Assembly: GCA_027943335.1 (NCBI GenBank)
Contig: BSBK01001118.1
Coordinates: forward strand, 1,353,501-1,417,500
Reading direction: 5' to 3'
Origin: Chamaecyparis obtusa
Taxonomy: Eukaryota > Streptophyta > Pinopsida > Cupressales > Cupressaceae
Length of the DNA stretch: 64,000 bases
Shown: piece after piece, positions 1 through 12,145 of the stretch
Position numbering within the stretch: position 1 is the first letter of the stretch
Layout of the letters: each line of letters opens with the position of its first letter
Position numbers and translations under genes: made by a program
The notes under the pieces: generated by a model
Told to the model about the DNA's origin: nothing
What the model saw: only the letters and a program-made list of their open reading frames with translations
Database searches by the model: none

Positions 1-1928
1 TTTTTAAATGGTCTAAAATCCACTTTTGAAGCAAGGTCTTGGTTAGAGTTCCATCCAATTAAGTTGCAAGTCTTTGGTCCACCTTTTTGGCCAACCGTTT
101 TAGGAATCCATATTTAGAAACCATGTAAGAAACTTGGGAAGACCATCCAATGAGAATGAAATCTTATCCCTAGGAGATTGTGTAGAGACCTATTTAGAGG
201 GGACTCTTCTTTTGGAAGAGTTTGACACCCACTCTCTAGATTTGGAGACTTTGCTAGTTTGGAGAAGGAAGACTTAGGAAAAAGATGAGGCTCTTCATCA
301 ACTTTCTTCCATAAGCTTGGATCTAGGTTGGTGGAATTCTTCTTTCTACTTGTTATGTTTTCATGTGGATGAGCTCTCAAGAATATTTTCATTCTTGCAT
401 GGAGAAACTAGTTTTGTGTTATTGTGCTTATTATTTGTGAATCTTGTTATTGTATGTGAGTAGTTGTTTATGTGAATTCTTGTGCTTGTTGTTGTGCAAG
501 CCTTTTTGTTTTGTAAATGTGAAGCTTTGTTGTTCTTGTGATTTCTTGTTTGTATTGTTTTGTTAAGGGATTTTTCTCAAGGTCACACTCACCCTTGGGA
601 GGGAAGAGTAGCCTTGGGGGTGAAAGGAATTTTGGGACAACCATGGGTGTAGATTCTCTCCTTAGTATGGAGAAAGAAGAAACATGGATGTATGGGCTCC
701 ATGTAGCCATTTTTTTTCGGGTTCATAAGGGATTGTATGGCTTGAATCCATGGGGGTCATAAAGAGTTTTATTGTGTTGAGATTTTGTGGCAAAATGTGT
801 GTTGAGAAAGCCAAGAGTAGGCTTGTATTTTATTTCTATGAAATGTGCTTTCTCCCCTTGGGTTTTAGTTCCACCTTCACCACAATTTTTGAGTCATTTG
901 GAGACTCTTTTTTATAGCCTTGGATAGGAGTTTAATGTGCCTAATGTGTTATTGTGTTTTGATTTGCTTGTATGTAACCTTGTCTATGTAATGGTTCCCC
1001 AAGCTCCGAGGTGGCTTCATAGAAGCCTAGGTTGGGAGGTGAGCACTCCATGACCTATGTTTGTTTATTTGTAGTATTGGAAGCCATTGAAGACTTCATG
1101 TTTGAATTTGAAATCTTGAGGAGTTTGAGGATGTATTCAAAAAGTTGTTATGAATCTCATTTGTTTTATGTATCTTGTTATTGTAAGGGAATCTTAAGGA
1201 TCCCTTGAGTTCAATGTATTTATGTAATGGAGTTATCACTCCAAATTTGTGTTGTATCAAAGTGATGTTGAATCAAAGTTTTGAAAGAATGTATGGTTGT
1301 ATTTTTCCTTTTGAAAGATTCATGTTTTTATGAAAATAATGTATGATGCACAAAGGAAATGCTAATGTATTATGTTGTTATTTTGATAGCACTTCAAGGA
1401 ATGGAATTGTAATAATGTATTTTAGTTTCCTTGAGTTTCTCTTGAAATAGTCATTGTGATATTGTTATTGATATAGTGAAATGAATTCAATGTTAAGAAA
1501 AGGACAATGTATTTCATGTTGAGATTTATGAAAGAAAAAAAAAATCAAGTTTCATTGCTTTCATGACTTCATGTAGTGAAAAGAAAATTTAGTATCTTGA
1601 AGCATGTTCTTGAGAATTTTATGAAAGAAATTTCAAGTTGAAAGATGTAAACATGGAAATGTTTAGCTAATTTAGTAAGACCAAATATCTTTAGCATAAT
1701 TGCTCCTTGAAATAATTTGATCCTAAGTTTTGGTTATTTACTTCTATCCTTATAAAAAAAAAATCAACATAGAAGGAAGTAAAACAATGTAGAAAATAAA
1801 GAAGTGCAAACACAAAAAAAAAAAAAAATAGAGACCTATAGGTCTCTGGAAAATGTATGGGAAATAAATTCCCATACAATTTCCAACCACAGTCAATAAA
1901 CAATTAGTTTTCCTATATCTACTTGGCA

Positions 1929-1948
1929 AATATATATATATATATATA
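1929..1948. repeat. Short TA microsatellite in B 5' LTR
   Basis: About ten TA units. At the equivalent place in the 3' LTR (25583-25602) the tract is mostly TG, so the two sister LTRs have diverged at this microsatellite since insertion. Confidence 0.85.
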
Positions 1949-2046
1949 AATGTACACAAACAAAAGAAATCTTTTCCCAATGAGACCACTTGGGTGGGAC
2001 CCATTTGGGTCGCCACCCAAGAAGCCCAAAAAAGACTTCATGAAGG

Positions 2047-2049
<3 letters not shown>

Positions 2050-2118
<69 letters not shown>
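2050..2118. repeat. (TA)n microsatellite, about 34 units
   Basis: An uninterrupted TA tract of about 69 bp in the 5' LTR of B. The 3' LTR has only a few AT bases at the same place (near 25700), so the expansion happened after B inserted. Confidence 0.95.
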
Positions 2119-2122
<4 letters not shown>

Positions 2123-2245
2123 AAAAAAATTAAACATAAACAAAAAGAGGCACGTTGATAACACTTTTGATTGTTTTTAAAAAAAACTTTTCAAAAAGAA
2201 TTATGTAAGGGGAGACCCATGGGCCCCACTCCCCTTCCAAGCGTT

Positions 2246-2362
2246 GTCATGCGCAAGTACCTGTTAGGGCAGGGTACTCCCCTGCGCATGACAGCGTGGA
2301 GGGGGGGGGACCCATGCCCAAGTCCCAAAGGGACTTTAAACATAGACATGCGCTATGTCTAT
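2246..2362. other. Two hairpins in a GC-rich island of the B LTR (5' copy)
   Basis: Arms GTCATGCGCA and TGCGCATGAC (2246-2255, 2283-2292) flank a 27-nt interior that itself holds AGTAC/GTACT. A second perfect hairpin follows: ATAGACAT (2342-2349), loop GCGCT, ATGTCTAT (2355-2362). Both structures recur in the 3' LTR at 25851-25896 and 25949-25969. They sit in G/C-run sequence between AT-rich flanks. Function unknown. Confidence 0.7.
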
Positions 2363-2389
2363 TTTGAATTTTATTTTTTTAATTTTAAC

Positions 2390-2620
2390 AATTTCATTTA
2401 TTAATAAGTTTATTTATAATTTTATTTATTAATAATATTATTTATTAATGATTTTATTTGATAATTATTTAATTTATTAATATTATTATTTATTAATAAT
2501 TTTATTTACTAATAATATTATTTATTAATAATATTATTTATTAATAATTTTATTTATTAATAATTTCATTTATTAACAATTTTATTTATTATAATTTTAA
2601 TAGTTTTAATTATCCATTGA
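2390..2620. repeat. AT-rich degenerate tandem repeat in B 5' LTR
   Basis: Repeated units close to TTATTTATTAATAATT run through this stretch. The 3' LTR has the matching tract at about 26000-26230 with a different unit count. No coding potential. Confidence 0.75.
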
Positions 2621-2998
2621 TAATTATATCTGTTTTAGTTAATGCAGATATTATCATGTTCATTAAGTTATTTATCGATAAGGTAATAATACAACCTTTC
2701 ATTAGAATACTATTTTGGAAATTAGATGCATATGTTCCGAAAATAGCAACATTTCTTTTGAACATAGATTATTGCGTCCATTCTCTAAGGGACATTCTAA
2801 CTAAAGGAAAAGTTACCAATTTGGTTAGTTCATTTGCATAATTCTTTTTAGCAAAGTAATCTAAATGAAATTTTAGTCAACGGTTAAAATTGATTCATTA
2901 GACTCTTTTAATTAATACCCTCATTAAGGTTGTTAGACTTAGTAATGTAATCACTTGGCCTATAAACCAATTGAGTCTTACAAAATGACAGTGTAACG

Positions 2999-3003
2999 GT
3001 AAC
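2999..3003. repeat. Target-site duplication of element A, left copy
   Basis: GTAAC directly precedes the TG of the left LTR of A and recurs right after the CA of the right LTR (17598-17602). The 3' LTR of B shows the unoccupied site, with a single GTAAC, at 26604-26608. Confidence 0.93.
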
Positions 3004-4236
3004 TGTAATACCCAAAAAATGGGCTATAGGTTCATTAATCTCCTATATCGACACATCGAACAAAATCGACATCAAAGTCCTAACCTAAGGCACATATAAA
3101 CATCATTGAATCCTAATTGATTATCTCAAATTCTACATCGGGGTATATTCCTAGTAATATTCCTATTTATCATAATTATATTTAATTTAATGATTATTTG
3201 GGGATAAATCTTATTTATCCTAAAGTTTGATTAATTGAATATTCTGAATATTTAATTAATTAGATTTAATACTGCCACTTAATTATTTAATTGAATTTAA
3301 TTATATTTATTCCTAATTATTATTATTTAAATTTGATAATAAATCAAAATTCCTATCATTAATTGATTAAATTCTTATTTAATTAATTAAAGCAAGTTGT
3401 CATATTTAATGATATTATTTGGAATAAAAGTTTGATTTAATAATTGATCAACCCATAAATCAATTATTTTATTTTTAAAATCAATTAAGTTGAGGATAAA
3501 TCACTTTATTTATTTATTTAATTCATAATTAATTATGCACATCCAAAAAGCAGTTAAACTATAAATCAGAAAATCAATTCAAGTTGTTTTAAAAATAAAC
3601 TCAACTCTCTTTTGAGATGAAAGCTGATCTCAACTTCTGATTTAAATCAAAAAGATATTTTTGCATATTTTTTATGAATTAAATATTCTTAATTTCTTGT
3701 TGACTCAAAAATCAACTAGAGTGATTTATGGATTTTTCCATGCATCCCCAAAGCCCTAGATTTCTATAAAATCAAGGCTTCAGCTCTTCACAAATCATCT
3801 CTCAAGCTTTCAATCTCAACATCTCATATTTTGCAAACTTATGCTGGCGAATTGGTATCTGAAGAATTTTGCGAATCAACCACATTTGTGAGATCAATTT
3901 TGTTTTTCATATCAATTCTTAGAATCATTGCATATCATTTTTTCATATAGATTAGATTTCATATCATTTTTCATCATAATTGCACATAAAAACCAAAAAT
4001 ATAGATTAATTTGCATCTAATTCATATCTAGATTCTACATTCAAATCCTTCGTTTAGGTGTCGTCAAGGTCACTGATCTCGGTCCAATCTGAGAATACAT
4101 ACTCACATCTACTAGAAGGCAGTAAATTGCCTGGTTAGATTAGTTTTCTTTTCACTGCATGATTTTGATTTTAGCTAACCTCTAATGTTTTACTGAAGTG
4201 TTGTGTCTACAACTAGGTACAAAATTCACACACACA
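3004..4236 (+). repeat. 5' LTR of element A
   Basis: Begins TGTAATACCC and ends with an ACACACACA tail. A TATA-like box, TATAAAAT, lies at 3765-3772, 35-50 nt before a CT-rich stretch, and is kept in the right LTR at 17126-17133; this is the likely promoter of the genomic RNA. Confidence 0.92.
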
Positions 4237-4240
4237 TTTC

Positions 4241-4258
4241 TAGCGCCCATCGTGGGGC
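4241..4258 (+). other. Primer-binding site, tRNA-Lys type (element A)
   Basis: Starts 4 nt after the LTR. TAGCGCCCATCGTGGGGC matches the complement of the 3' end of plant tRNA-Lys at 16 of 18 positions; both mismatches are transitions (G to A, C to T). Confidence 0.78.
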
Positions 4259-6538
4259 CCTGAAATGGGTTTCCATTCAATTTCTATCAATTTCTATCAT
4301 CTTCTTGTCATTTTCTATTCCAAGCTATGATTTTAATTTTTGTCTGTACAATTTTCGTACGAGTTTTGTTAGAAACTTGTATCAGAGGATACCCACTGTC
4401 GTACGACAATTTATTTGATCGAGGATCATACCGTCAGAATCAAAGTGTCATTTGGAAGCTTTGTTGTCATATGATCTGATACCTAGTGTCGTACGAGTTT
4501 CTAGACTGTCGTCTGGGAGGTGACCCACTGTCGTACGAGTTTTAGTGCCAGGTTTCAATTATCGTTTCACTTTCCCAGGCAGTTTTCTAGATTTATTTTT
4601 CTAATTTGGACTAACAACTAACATTAACAATTGACATCTGTTGTTTTTGATTGATTTCTGCTAATTTTGATTGGGAAAAAGCGTGAGAATTGCTAAAAAT
4701 AGGTAAGAATCTACTAATTGCATTGCGAGGAATTCAGGTAATCTTCTCAGCTGATAACATTTCAATTTGGATTAAAAAGAACTCTTGCGTGTCAAGCTTG
4801 TGTGACCTTTATTGCTTTCATATCACATATTTCATTTTGAGCTATAAAAATGAACATAGATTTGCTTTTCAGCATCTTTGTTACACATAGTAAATAGGCC
4901 CTATGAACACTATTCATGGTTTTTGAGAGAGTGGGTTTCCAGTGAAACTCTTCTCAACGAAGGAACCCTTGTAGGTAGGGAGGTTACTGAGAGAGTCTCA
5001 AGTTCTACTAGATTTGTGTGTCTTCAGCTTCTAATTGATACATTCTCTCTCTGGAGAGGTTGATAGATCACGAGGGGTTGACATCATAGATCTTTGTGAG
5101 ATAATCTTGGTCTTAGCATGTTGAATTAATCCATTTTCTTTGTTTGGGTTAAAAGTGAAAAGGCTAGAAGATTATGCTCTACTCCCTTTTTGGGTAGTAC
5201 CAAAAACTCAGATCCTTGAATTTGGAACCAGTCTCCATGTGGTATATTTTGTGAGTCACCTTTAGAGAGGGTCAACCATAGTGGACATTCCCTTAATTGG
5301 GTCAACCATGTTGACAAAACCTCAAGCGGTAATAGCCATTTTCATCGTGGTAGCAACAGTCGCTATATAAATGTCCTTGTGGAGGAAATCTTCATAGGTG
5401 TGGTCTCTTATTGGGCTATTAGATCTCCCTAGCAGCTCCTAATTGATTAAATTCTCAGACTGTATCAAAACCCTAATGCACCTGGATTGGAGTTCACCCT
5501 CTTGAGATCACAAAAGTTGCAGAGTCAGACCATTACTAAAAACCCTAGTGAGGCAAAATTTTCATTTTCTAGGAATATGTGTGTTATTGCAAAACTTTTT
5601 GGAACATACACTATTAGCACTCCTAGGGATTAGCATAATTTAGTCACTTGATTGTTCATGTGCAGGGTTTCTTTGTCCCCTGTTCATTATTTTCAGACAT
5701 GCTTGAAATCACTTGCTTGTTGTTTTGTGTGCCTATTTATCTATCTGGTTACTAAGAACGAATCAATTTGCTACAATCTTCAAATCTGGACAGATAATTT
5801 TGTGAATAATTTGAAACTAAAAATTTGAAAAATTGCAAAATCTAATGTCAAACACCTTTTTGGAGTCAAGAGTCATCTTGTAAAGTTAGAAAGTCGTACG
5901 ACTTTTGGCTATTGTCATTTCAGAACCCCCAAATTATCGTATGGTATATGGTACATTGTCGTATGAGTTTTTCTGCCAGTTAATTCTAGAAGTCAAAATT
6001 CCTGCAATCAACTATCATGCGAGTTTGACAACAATCGTATGATTTTTTCAATTTTCATTTCATGCTATATCCACTGTCGTATGAGCCTGTAGAAATTCAT
6101 TTGAGAAATTTTGAAAAATTGCTAGAAATTTGTTAGAACTGTCAGAGACCTAGCTTTTCCAGCCTATTTCCAGAGTCTGTCAAGAAAATCAGTGTTAGGA
6201 ATAGAGCAGCAACTACTGAGAATCCAATCATTTTCCTAAAGTGACCTTTTGAATCCAATTTAGCCTTTTGTTTTATCGATTTGAGTCTTTTTCATCTTGT
6301 GTCAAAACCTTGTCATAACTATCAATCTTCAATCCATCTTCAAAATGGCTAAGTGTTGTGAACTCGTGTCCACTATCTTTTGGGAATCTACCCATACATC
6401 TAGGGCACAGTCTCCTTCATTTACGTCTAATCTAAGCTTCAATCAATCAAATCTTGACAAGGTTGCATCATTTGATCTTCTTGAATCAGATCTTTCTTCA
6501 GTTGTCTTCATCATATTCTTTTGTTTCACCCAAGGTTA
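4259..6538 (+). other. Long untranslated leader of element A with repeated TCGTAYGA palindromes
   Basis: 2.3 kb between the primer site and gag without a credible frame. It holds at least eight copies of an 8-bp motif: TCGTACGA at 4355, 4399, 4489, 4531 and 5894, and TCGTATGA at 5959, 6035 and 6077, often preceded by ACTG or TTG and followed by GTTT. The copy at 5891-5904 is a 14-bp perfect palindrome. Long leaders are usual in Tat elements; the repeats look like protein or RNA-structure sites, which is inference. Confidence 0.7.
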
Positions 6539-8650
6539 ATGGTGGAAACTAGAGCTTCCTCTCATAAGAAATCTAGAGAAGTATCCCATCACATACCTCT
6601 AAATACTCTCCAAGCTCCAACTCTTGAGCAACTCTACAATTCTGGTCTTTACGAAGACGACAGTCTTGGCAATTTTCAATTGAAAACTGGTTACATTCCT
6701 CCTTCATCAACTCACGAAGGTAATCAACAAACTCCTCCTTGATCTATCCTAGGGAGAACTCCTACCATGTCTCAAGAAGGGACAAACTTTGGCTCTCAAA
6801 GAGCTCAATCTCAACATGGTGTAGATCAGGAACCCACACCTGAAGAAATTGCTCAATATCAAAACAATGATAACTTCAAAAGAATGATGAAGCATTTCTT
6901 GAAAGAGGACAGAGAGGCATACTTTTTACAATTAGCTCATCAAGGAGCTAACCTTCCTCCCAAATTTAATGTTGAAGATATCATTATGCATGAGTAAGAA
7001 ACTCCACTCACAGCTATGATGAAACAGATGCATGCCATGCAAGTCAAACTTAATAAACTTGAGAAAGAAAAGGAACCCAAGGAGTTCTCCATGGAGGCCC
7101 TATGTCCTTTTCCATTTGACAAAGACTTGTACATGCCACCATTCCTAAAAAGAGTGGAGATGCCTAAATATGATAAGTATGATGGACACTCTAATCCTCA
7201 AGATCATGTCAAAGAATTTTGTACACAATCTATGGAGTTCATGCATGAACCAACCTATCTGATGCGTCTCTTTCCTTGATCTCTGGGGGGAGCAGCCATT
7301 CATTGGTTCTCGAGATTGCCTTCTACTATCAAAACTTTTGAGGAGTTGATCAAATTGTTCTATTAGCAATACTCCTACAACATTCAACATCCAGTCACCA
7401 TGATTGATATCTGCAATCTCAAGCAATATCTAGGAGAACCATTCCTAACATTTCTCAAAAGATGGAGGAAGAAATTCTCTCTATATGCTAGGCCTATCCC
7501 AGAAACTGAGAAACTAGAAATCTTCATCAATAATCTTGTCCCAAAGATAAACTACCCTTTACAAATGCAAGATCATACATCTTTTGATAAGATGGTAGAC
7601 AATGCGATCAAAATAAAAAAGGTACTTTTGAAAAAAGGAGACATCACACTTCAAAAGGACAAGTATGAATCAGGGTCCAATTCTAAAGACAAGAACAAAA
7701 ACTGGAACAAGAATAAAGGCATCATCATAGATGGCGTTGTTGATACCATCTGTGCCCCATCAAAGGCACCATCTTTCAATCTAACTATTGGTACCCAAGC
7801 CATCAAAGCTTTAGAGCAAAAGGTGTCTGAATCATCTCAAAAGAAGCTAGAATACAAATCTTGGTCTGCTGATAATAAATGAAAGTTCACTCCTCTGGGA
7901 GAATCTTTGGAATCAGCTATGAGAACTCTGTTGGCTAATAACATCATCTCTTTGCCTGAGATCTGACAATTTGATCCTAATCCTAAACCAAAATGGTGGA
8001 GAGAGAATGAATTCTATGATTTCCATTGAGGTAAAGGTCATAAAACTAATAACTGCTTACGCTTGAAACATACTATTCAAGATCTTATTGATAAAGGAGA
8101 CATCATGATTGACAATCATAAGAGCAATAATGATCATACAACATTCATTGAACCATTTCTGAAACATGGTCAAGAAGTTTCATCTTCTCAACCTAATATG
8201 GGGGCAAAGGTCAATTATGCATACCCTGGAAATAATGTTATTATCAATATGGTTGAACCTTGTCCCTCTAAGCATTGCAATGTCATCATAATTGTGTGAA
8301 GAGATAGAGATCATACTTCAGCTAATGCAGTTACTCGATCACAAGCTCAGGCACATCTGAACGGACAAATACCAGATTCATCAAATGTCCCTAAGATGCC
8401 CTTCAATCTTTCTTCCGCTTCCAAACAGAAGGTTGCTTCTAAATCTTCCAATCCTAAAGATACGAGGCCAACATCTTATAGCATTGTTCAACAACTCCAA
8501 CACACTAATGCAAAAATCTCTATGTTTGAGTTTCTCCGGATATCTCCAGCTCATAGAGCTATTCTAGACAAAGCTTTGCTCGGATCCAATGTTCCTGATG
8601 ACCTTGATTTAGACAGGTTCCAGACTATGGTTGGACATCTTACGTCTCCA
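6539..8650 (+). pseudogene. Element A gag (capsid-like), with in-frame stops
   Basis: The start at 6539 opens MVETRASSHKKSRE and the frame (codon position 2 of the window) runs on to integrase. The Retrotrans_gag core lies at about 7160-7600: PKYDKYDGHSNPQDHV, AAIHWFSRLP and a following basic helix region, typical of gypsy Gag, which coats the genomic RNA and forms the virus-like particle. A cysteine-poor segment ending GHKTNNC (about 8020-8060) is a possible remnant of the nucleocapsid region. Stops interrupt it near 6740, 6995, 7277, 7364, 7880, 7963, 8027 and 8297. Several stops read TGA or TAG where relatives tend to have Arg or Gln. Not translatable as a whole. Confidence 0.8.
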
Positions 8651-9220
8651 TAGTATATATCCTTTTCACAAGAAGATGACAACTCCTTGAGTCACCCACA
8701 TAACCAGCCCTTGCACATAGAAATCTTGATCCAGAATCGTAGAGTCAAACGTGTGTTGATAGATGGGGGTGCTAGCCTAAACATTTGTTCTTATAGCTTG
8801 GTCACACAATTGGAATTTTCAGAATTTTCTATTGATCCTAGAAAGAAAATAACTATAAAAGCCTATGATGAACAAAAAGGATCTTATAAAGGCATCATTG
8901 TCTTTCCTATTAGAGCAGGTCCAGTTATCAGAGATACTATATGTCAAGTTCTTGATCTACCTTTGGCTTACAACATTCTTCTAGGGAGACCGTGGATACA
9001 TGAGATGAAGGCTATTCCTTCTACATTCCACCAATGCTTGAAATTTCCTTATGAAGGAGTAGAGGTCACTATTCCAATAGACATATCCACCACTTGCAAT
9101 ACATTGAAAGAAAGTGCAAATAAACTTGTGCCTAATAACAGAGAATCTTCCATTAAGCCAACCCAAGAAGCATCGCATCCACATCTAAAATGGAAGATGT
9201 TGCAAAAGAGGTTAATATGA
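8651..9220 (+). pseudogene. Element A aspartic protease
   Basis: Same frame as gag, entered after a TAG at 8651. The retropepsin active-site loop is visible as VLIDGGASLNI (about 8755-8787), with Gly in place of the usual Ser/Thr after Asp, as is common in Tat elements. The flap region and the ILLGRPWIHEMKAIPS motif near the C-terminus (about 8977-9024) are present. The enzyme would cut the Gag-Pol polyprotein. The frame is lost near 9180, where coding moves to another frame. Confidence 0.82.
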
Positions 9221-9735
9221 AAGAAAATGGTATGGGAGAATATACTATAGAGCCAGTCTTATCTTTGACATCTCTACCTATCTCACCTAAGTCTTATGGA
9301 CAATCTTTAAAATAGTCCAAACCAGACTCTAAAGAACCTCTTGAGGCATATAAAAAGAATTTTGTGGCAGAACAAGTCTCCAAGCAAGAATTTGAAGAAG
9401 ATGAAGTTGTGCTTGCATGGCTATACAAAGATGAACCTGAATCTCAAGTTGTTCAAACTAGTGATTCTACGGTATCCAAAATCCCTTCTAAGGCATATGG
9501 TCTAGGAGATAAATTAATAGCTAAGATGGGATATTCTGGTAAAGGACCTTTAGGAGTCAGAGGAGAAGGTCTTATAACACCTATTTCACATACTGGTAGG
9601 GAAAACAAAGATACTGTTGGCTTAGGCTTTAAAAAGAAACCCTTCCACCTCAAAGGTAATTGTTCCCATGTCATAGAGCAGATCGCACCAGGCGAACCCC
9701 TTCTTAAGAAGGAAGAAACTGAACCCATTAGATAG
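9181..9735 (+). pseudogene. G-patch domain segment between protease and RT (element A)
   Basis: From about 9181 the coding signal lies in frame 1 and returns to frame 2 at about 9731, so this piece is bracketed by two compensating frameshifts. It has one TAG at 9313. Residues IAKMGYSGKGPLG followed by a Gly-rich stretch and VGLGFKKK (about 9510-9640) make a G-patch, a short Gly-rich RNA/protein-binding module that contacts RNA helicases in cellular proteins. An acidic linker (VSKQEFEEDEVVLAWLY) precedes it. G-patch domains are known in some plant gypsy polyproteins and in betaretroviruses. The role here is inferred to be nucleic-acid handling next to protease. Confidence 0.72.
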
Positions 9736-11660
9736 TGATTCAGACAGCTCAAAACTTGTTCCTTATGAGCATTTGCCTAAGGAAATCAAAGACCTCCTTG
9801 AAGCTGAAGATGATCCAATCAAAAGAATTAATGTAGTAGAAACACAAGAACCTACTATCAATCAAGAGATAGTTGCAACACAAGAACTAGCTAATCTCGA
9901 AGACAATCAAATAGACAAAGAGGAAGGTGGTAGTTATTCTAAGATAGATTCTCATGAGTATGAATTCAAATCAGAATCTGAGGGTAACCCTTCTTGGGGT
10001 ATTCATCCTGACTTTACTCATGTTCTTAGATTTCCTAGAGGCATAGATGAAGAATCTAATGACTTTGAATGGGGAGCCATTCCAGAAGAACATGAGCTTA
10101 TTATAGAGAAACATGTTGACGTTATTCACCCATATGCACCTAAACCCAATGTAAGTCTAGAGCGAAATGATGAACTTATCGAGTCTGGTCCACCTATGGG
10201 TGAATTGGACTCCCACAATGACATTGAGCCTATTCATGAATTGAATGTCTTAAGTTGTAATATCACCTTTGAACTTGAGTGTCAAGTTAGAACCAATGAT
10301 GATAGATCCATATCTGTAAACACTATCTCCCAATCTTTCCCCATTTTAACTATCCAACATCCTGAACTTCTTAATCAAACCTCCACAAATCCAAGCCATG
10401 GTATTTATACCTTCCCGAATGACTATGCCCTTGCTTGCTACGTCAATGCAGTTGAGCCTATGAGGACTTCCATCAGTGAACCAAGTGTTAGCATGACAGA
10501 CTCAGACATCAAGTATCTTAGTCAGAAAAATAAGAATAAGAATAAAAAGAAAAGGAGTTCTGAGGGTGAAAACCACTTTGTGGCAGTCTCAGAACCTACA
10601 AAAGTAAAAATAAAAGATGTATCCGAAGGTGAAAACCTCTCTAAGGTGCCTAAGGATGAGACATTTGATGTCCTTCTGAGTCATTTACAGGACAGATCTC
10701 TAGTTCTAATTGAGCCCACTCAATCTATCAATTTGGGAACAACAAAAGAACCACAGTTGATCCATGTAGCACAATCTTTATCAGAAGAAGAGAAAAAAAA
10801 ATTTAAAACATTCCTAACAGAAAAGAAGATCAACTTTGCATGGAAATATTCAGATATGCCAGGGTTGGATCCTAATCTTATAATGCATCATTTATCTATA
10901 GCTCCAAATTTCAAACCTGTTAAGAAAAAATTGAGAAAGATGCATCCTCATGTTGCACTCTTGGTAAAAGATGAATTAGAGAAGCTCCCGAAAGCTGGAT
11001 TCATCCAAGTTATTGACTATGCAGAGTGGATCTCTAATATTGTACCTATTTCAAAACCAGATAAATCAATCAGAATGGGCACAGACTTTAGAGATGTCAA
11101 TAGAGCATGCCCTAATGATGATTTTCCATTACCTAACATTGATATGATAGTGGACATGACTGTGGGCTTTGAGATGTATTCTTTAATGGATGGGTTTTTT
11201 GGATATAATCAAATAAAAATTTCTCCAGAGGATCAAGAGAAAACTGCTTTCACATGTGCATGGGGCACCTTCTGTTGGAATGTCATGCCATTTGGGCTTA
11301 AAAATGTTGGTGCTACATATCAAAGAGCCATGACATCTATTTTTCATGACATGATGCATAGGACTATGGAAGATTATGTTGATGATACTTTGGCAAAATC
11401 TATGATTTGAGTTGAATATCTAAATGACTTGAGCAAGATACTAGATAGAATGGAAAAATTTAGTCTTAGACTAAATCCTAAGAAGTGTGCTTTTGGTGTC
11501 ACTTCTGGAAAGCTCTTAGGATACATAGTTTCAAAGAAGGGCATTGAAGTTGATCCAACTAAAGTAAAGGCTATCATGGAAATACAACCTCCAAAGAATA
11601 TTAGTCAAATGAGGACATTGCAAGGAAGAGTTCAATCTATCAGAAGATTTATATCATAGC
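9731..11660 (+). pseudogene. Element A linker and reverse transcriptase
   Basis: After an acidic, low-complexity linker (about 9731-10750) comes a gypsy RT. Visible landmarks are WISNIVPISKPDKSIRMG, DFRDVNRACPNDDFPLP, SLMDGFFGYNQI, FCWNVMPFGLKNVGATYQR and the catalytic YVDD at 11375-11386. The thumb continues to ISKKG-like and LQGRVQSIRRFIS after a TGA at 11408. A TAG at 11657 falls where relatives have Gln. The stretch 9773-11410 is the longest open frame in A (545 codons). It would copy the genomic RNA from the Lys-tRNA primer. The catalytic residues are intact, but the chain is broken. Confidence 0.88.
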
Positions 11661-12145
11661 TAGGAGACATATCACAACCTTTTACAAAAACATTACATAA
11701 AGGTGTGACCTTTGCATGGAATGAAGAATGTGAGAACAACTTTAATCATATCAAGAATTATCTATCAAATCCTCCTATCTTGATGCCTCCCATTCTAGGG
11801 AAGCCTTTGATCTTATATGTCTCCGCTACAAATACATCATTGGGGGCATTGCTAGCACAACATGATGAGAATAAAAAGGAAAGAGTTATATACTATATCA
11901 GTAGAACATTGGTTGCATATGAGAAGAACTATTCAATGATTGAGAAAGCTTGTCTAGTTGTGATCTTTGCATCACAAAAATTGAGACATTACATGTTAGC
12001 TCATACCACACATTTGGTGGCTAAGATTGATCCCCTCAAGTACCTACTAAGCAAAGCTGCCCTCACGAGTAGATTAGCTAAATGGGTCATGCTCTTAAGT
12101 GAATTTGACATTGAATATGTTGAAAGAAAGGCTATAAAAGGATAG
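11661..12145 (+). pseudogene. Element A first RNase H, catalytically degenerate
   Basis: The RT-connected RNase H fold is recognisable: PLILYVSATNTSLGALLAQ, VIYYISRTLVAYEKNYS, EKACLVVIFASQKLRHYM and RLAKWVMLLSEFDIEY. The first catalytic Asp is replaced by Ser (YVSAT, 11816-11830), and the TDH-type Asp motif reads KIDPLKYL. In Tat elements this original domain is known to degenerate into a connector once a second RNase H is acquired, and the sequence fits that. A TAG at 12143 replaces the Gln expected before IADxLAD. Confidence 0.8.

Larger units (their letters stand above)
1..3003 (+). repeat. 5' LTR of element B, first part (left end off-window)
   Basis: This stretch aligns with 23666-26608 with many substitutions and several indels. 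Base 1 corresponds to about 23666, so roughly 1 kb of the LTR is upstream of the window. It ends at 3003 where element A is inserted; the sequence resumes at 17603. No gene is seen in it; the short reading frames here recur in the other LTR and are not coding. Confidence 0.88.

Noticed and set aside
114..710. Minus-strand frames of 80-92 codons that recur at 23780-24378
   Set aside because: Recurrence is explained by the two LTRs of B; no domain, and substitutions do not favour silent positions by eye.
1919..2180. Frames coding long Tyr-Ile repeats
   Set aside because: They are translations of the TA microsatellite, absent from the sister LTR.
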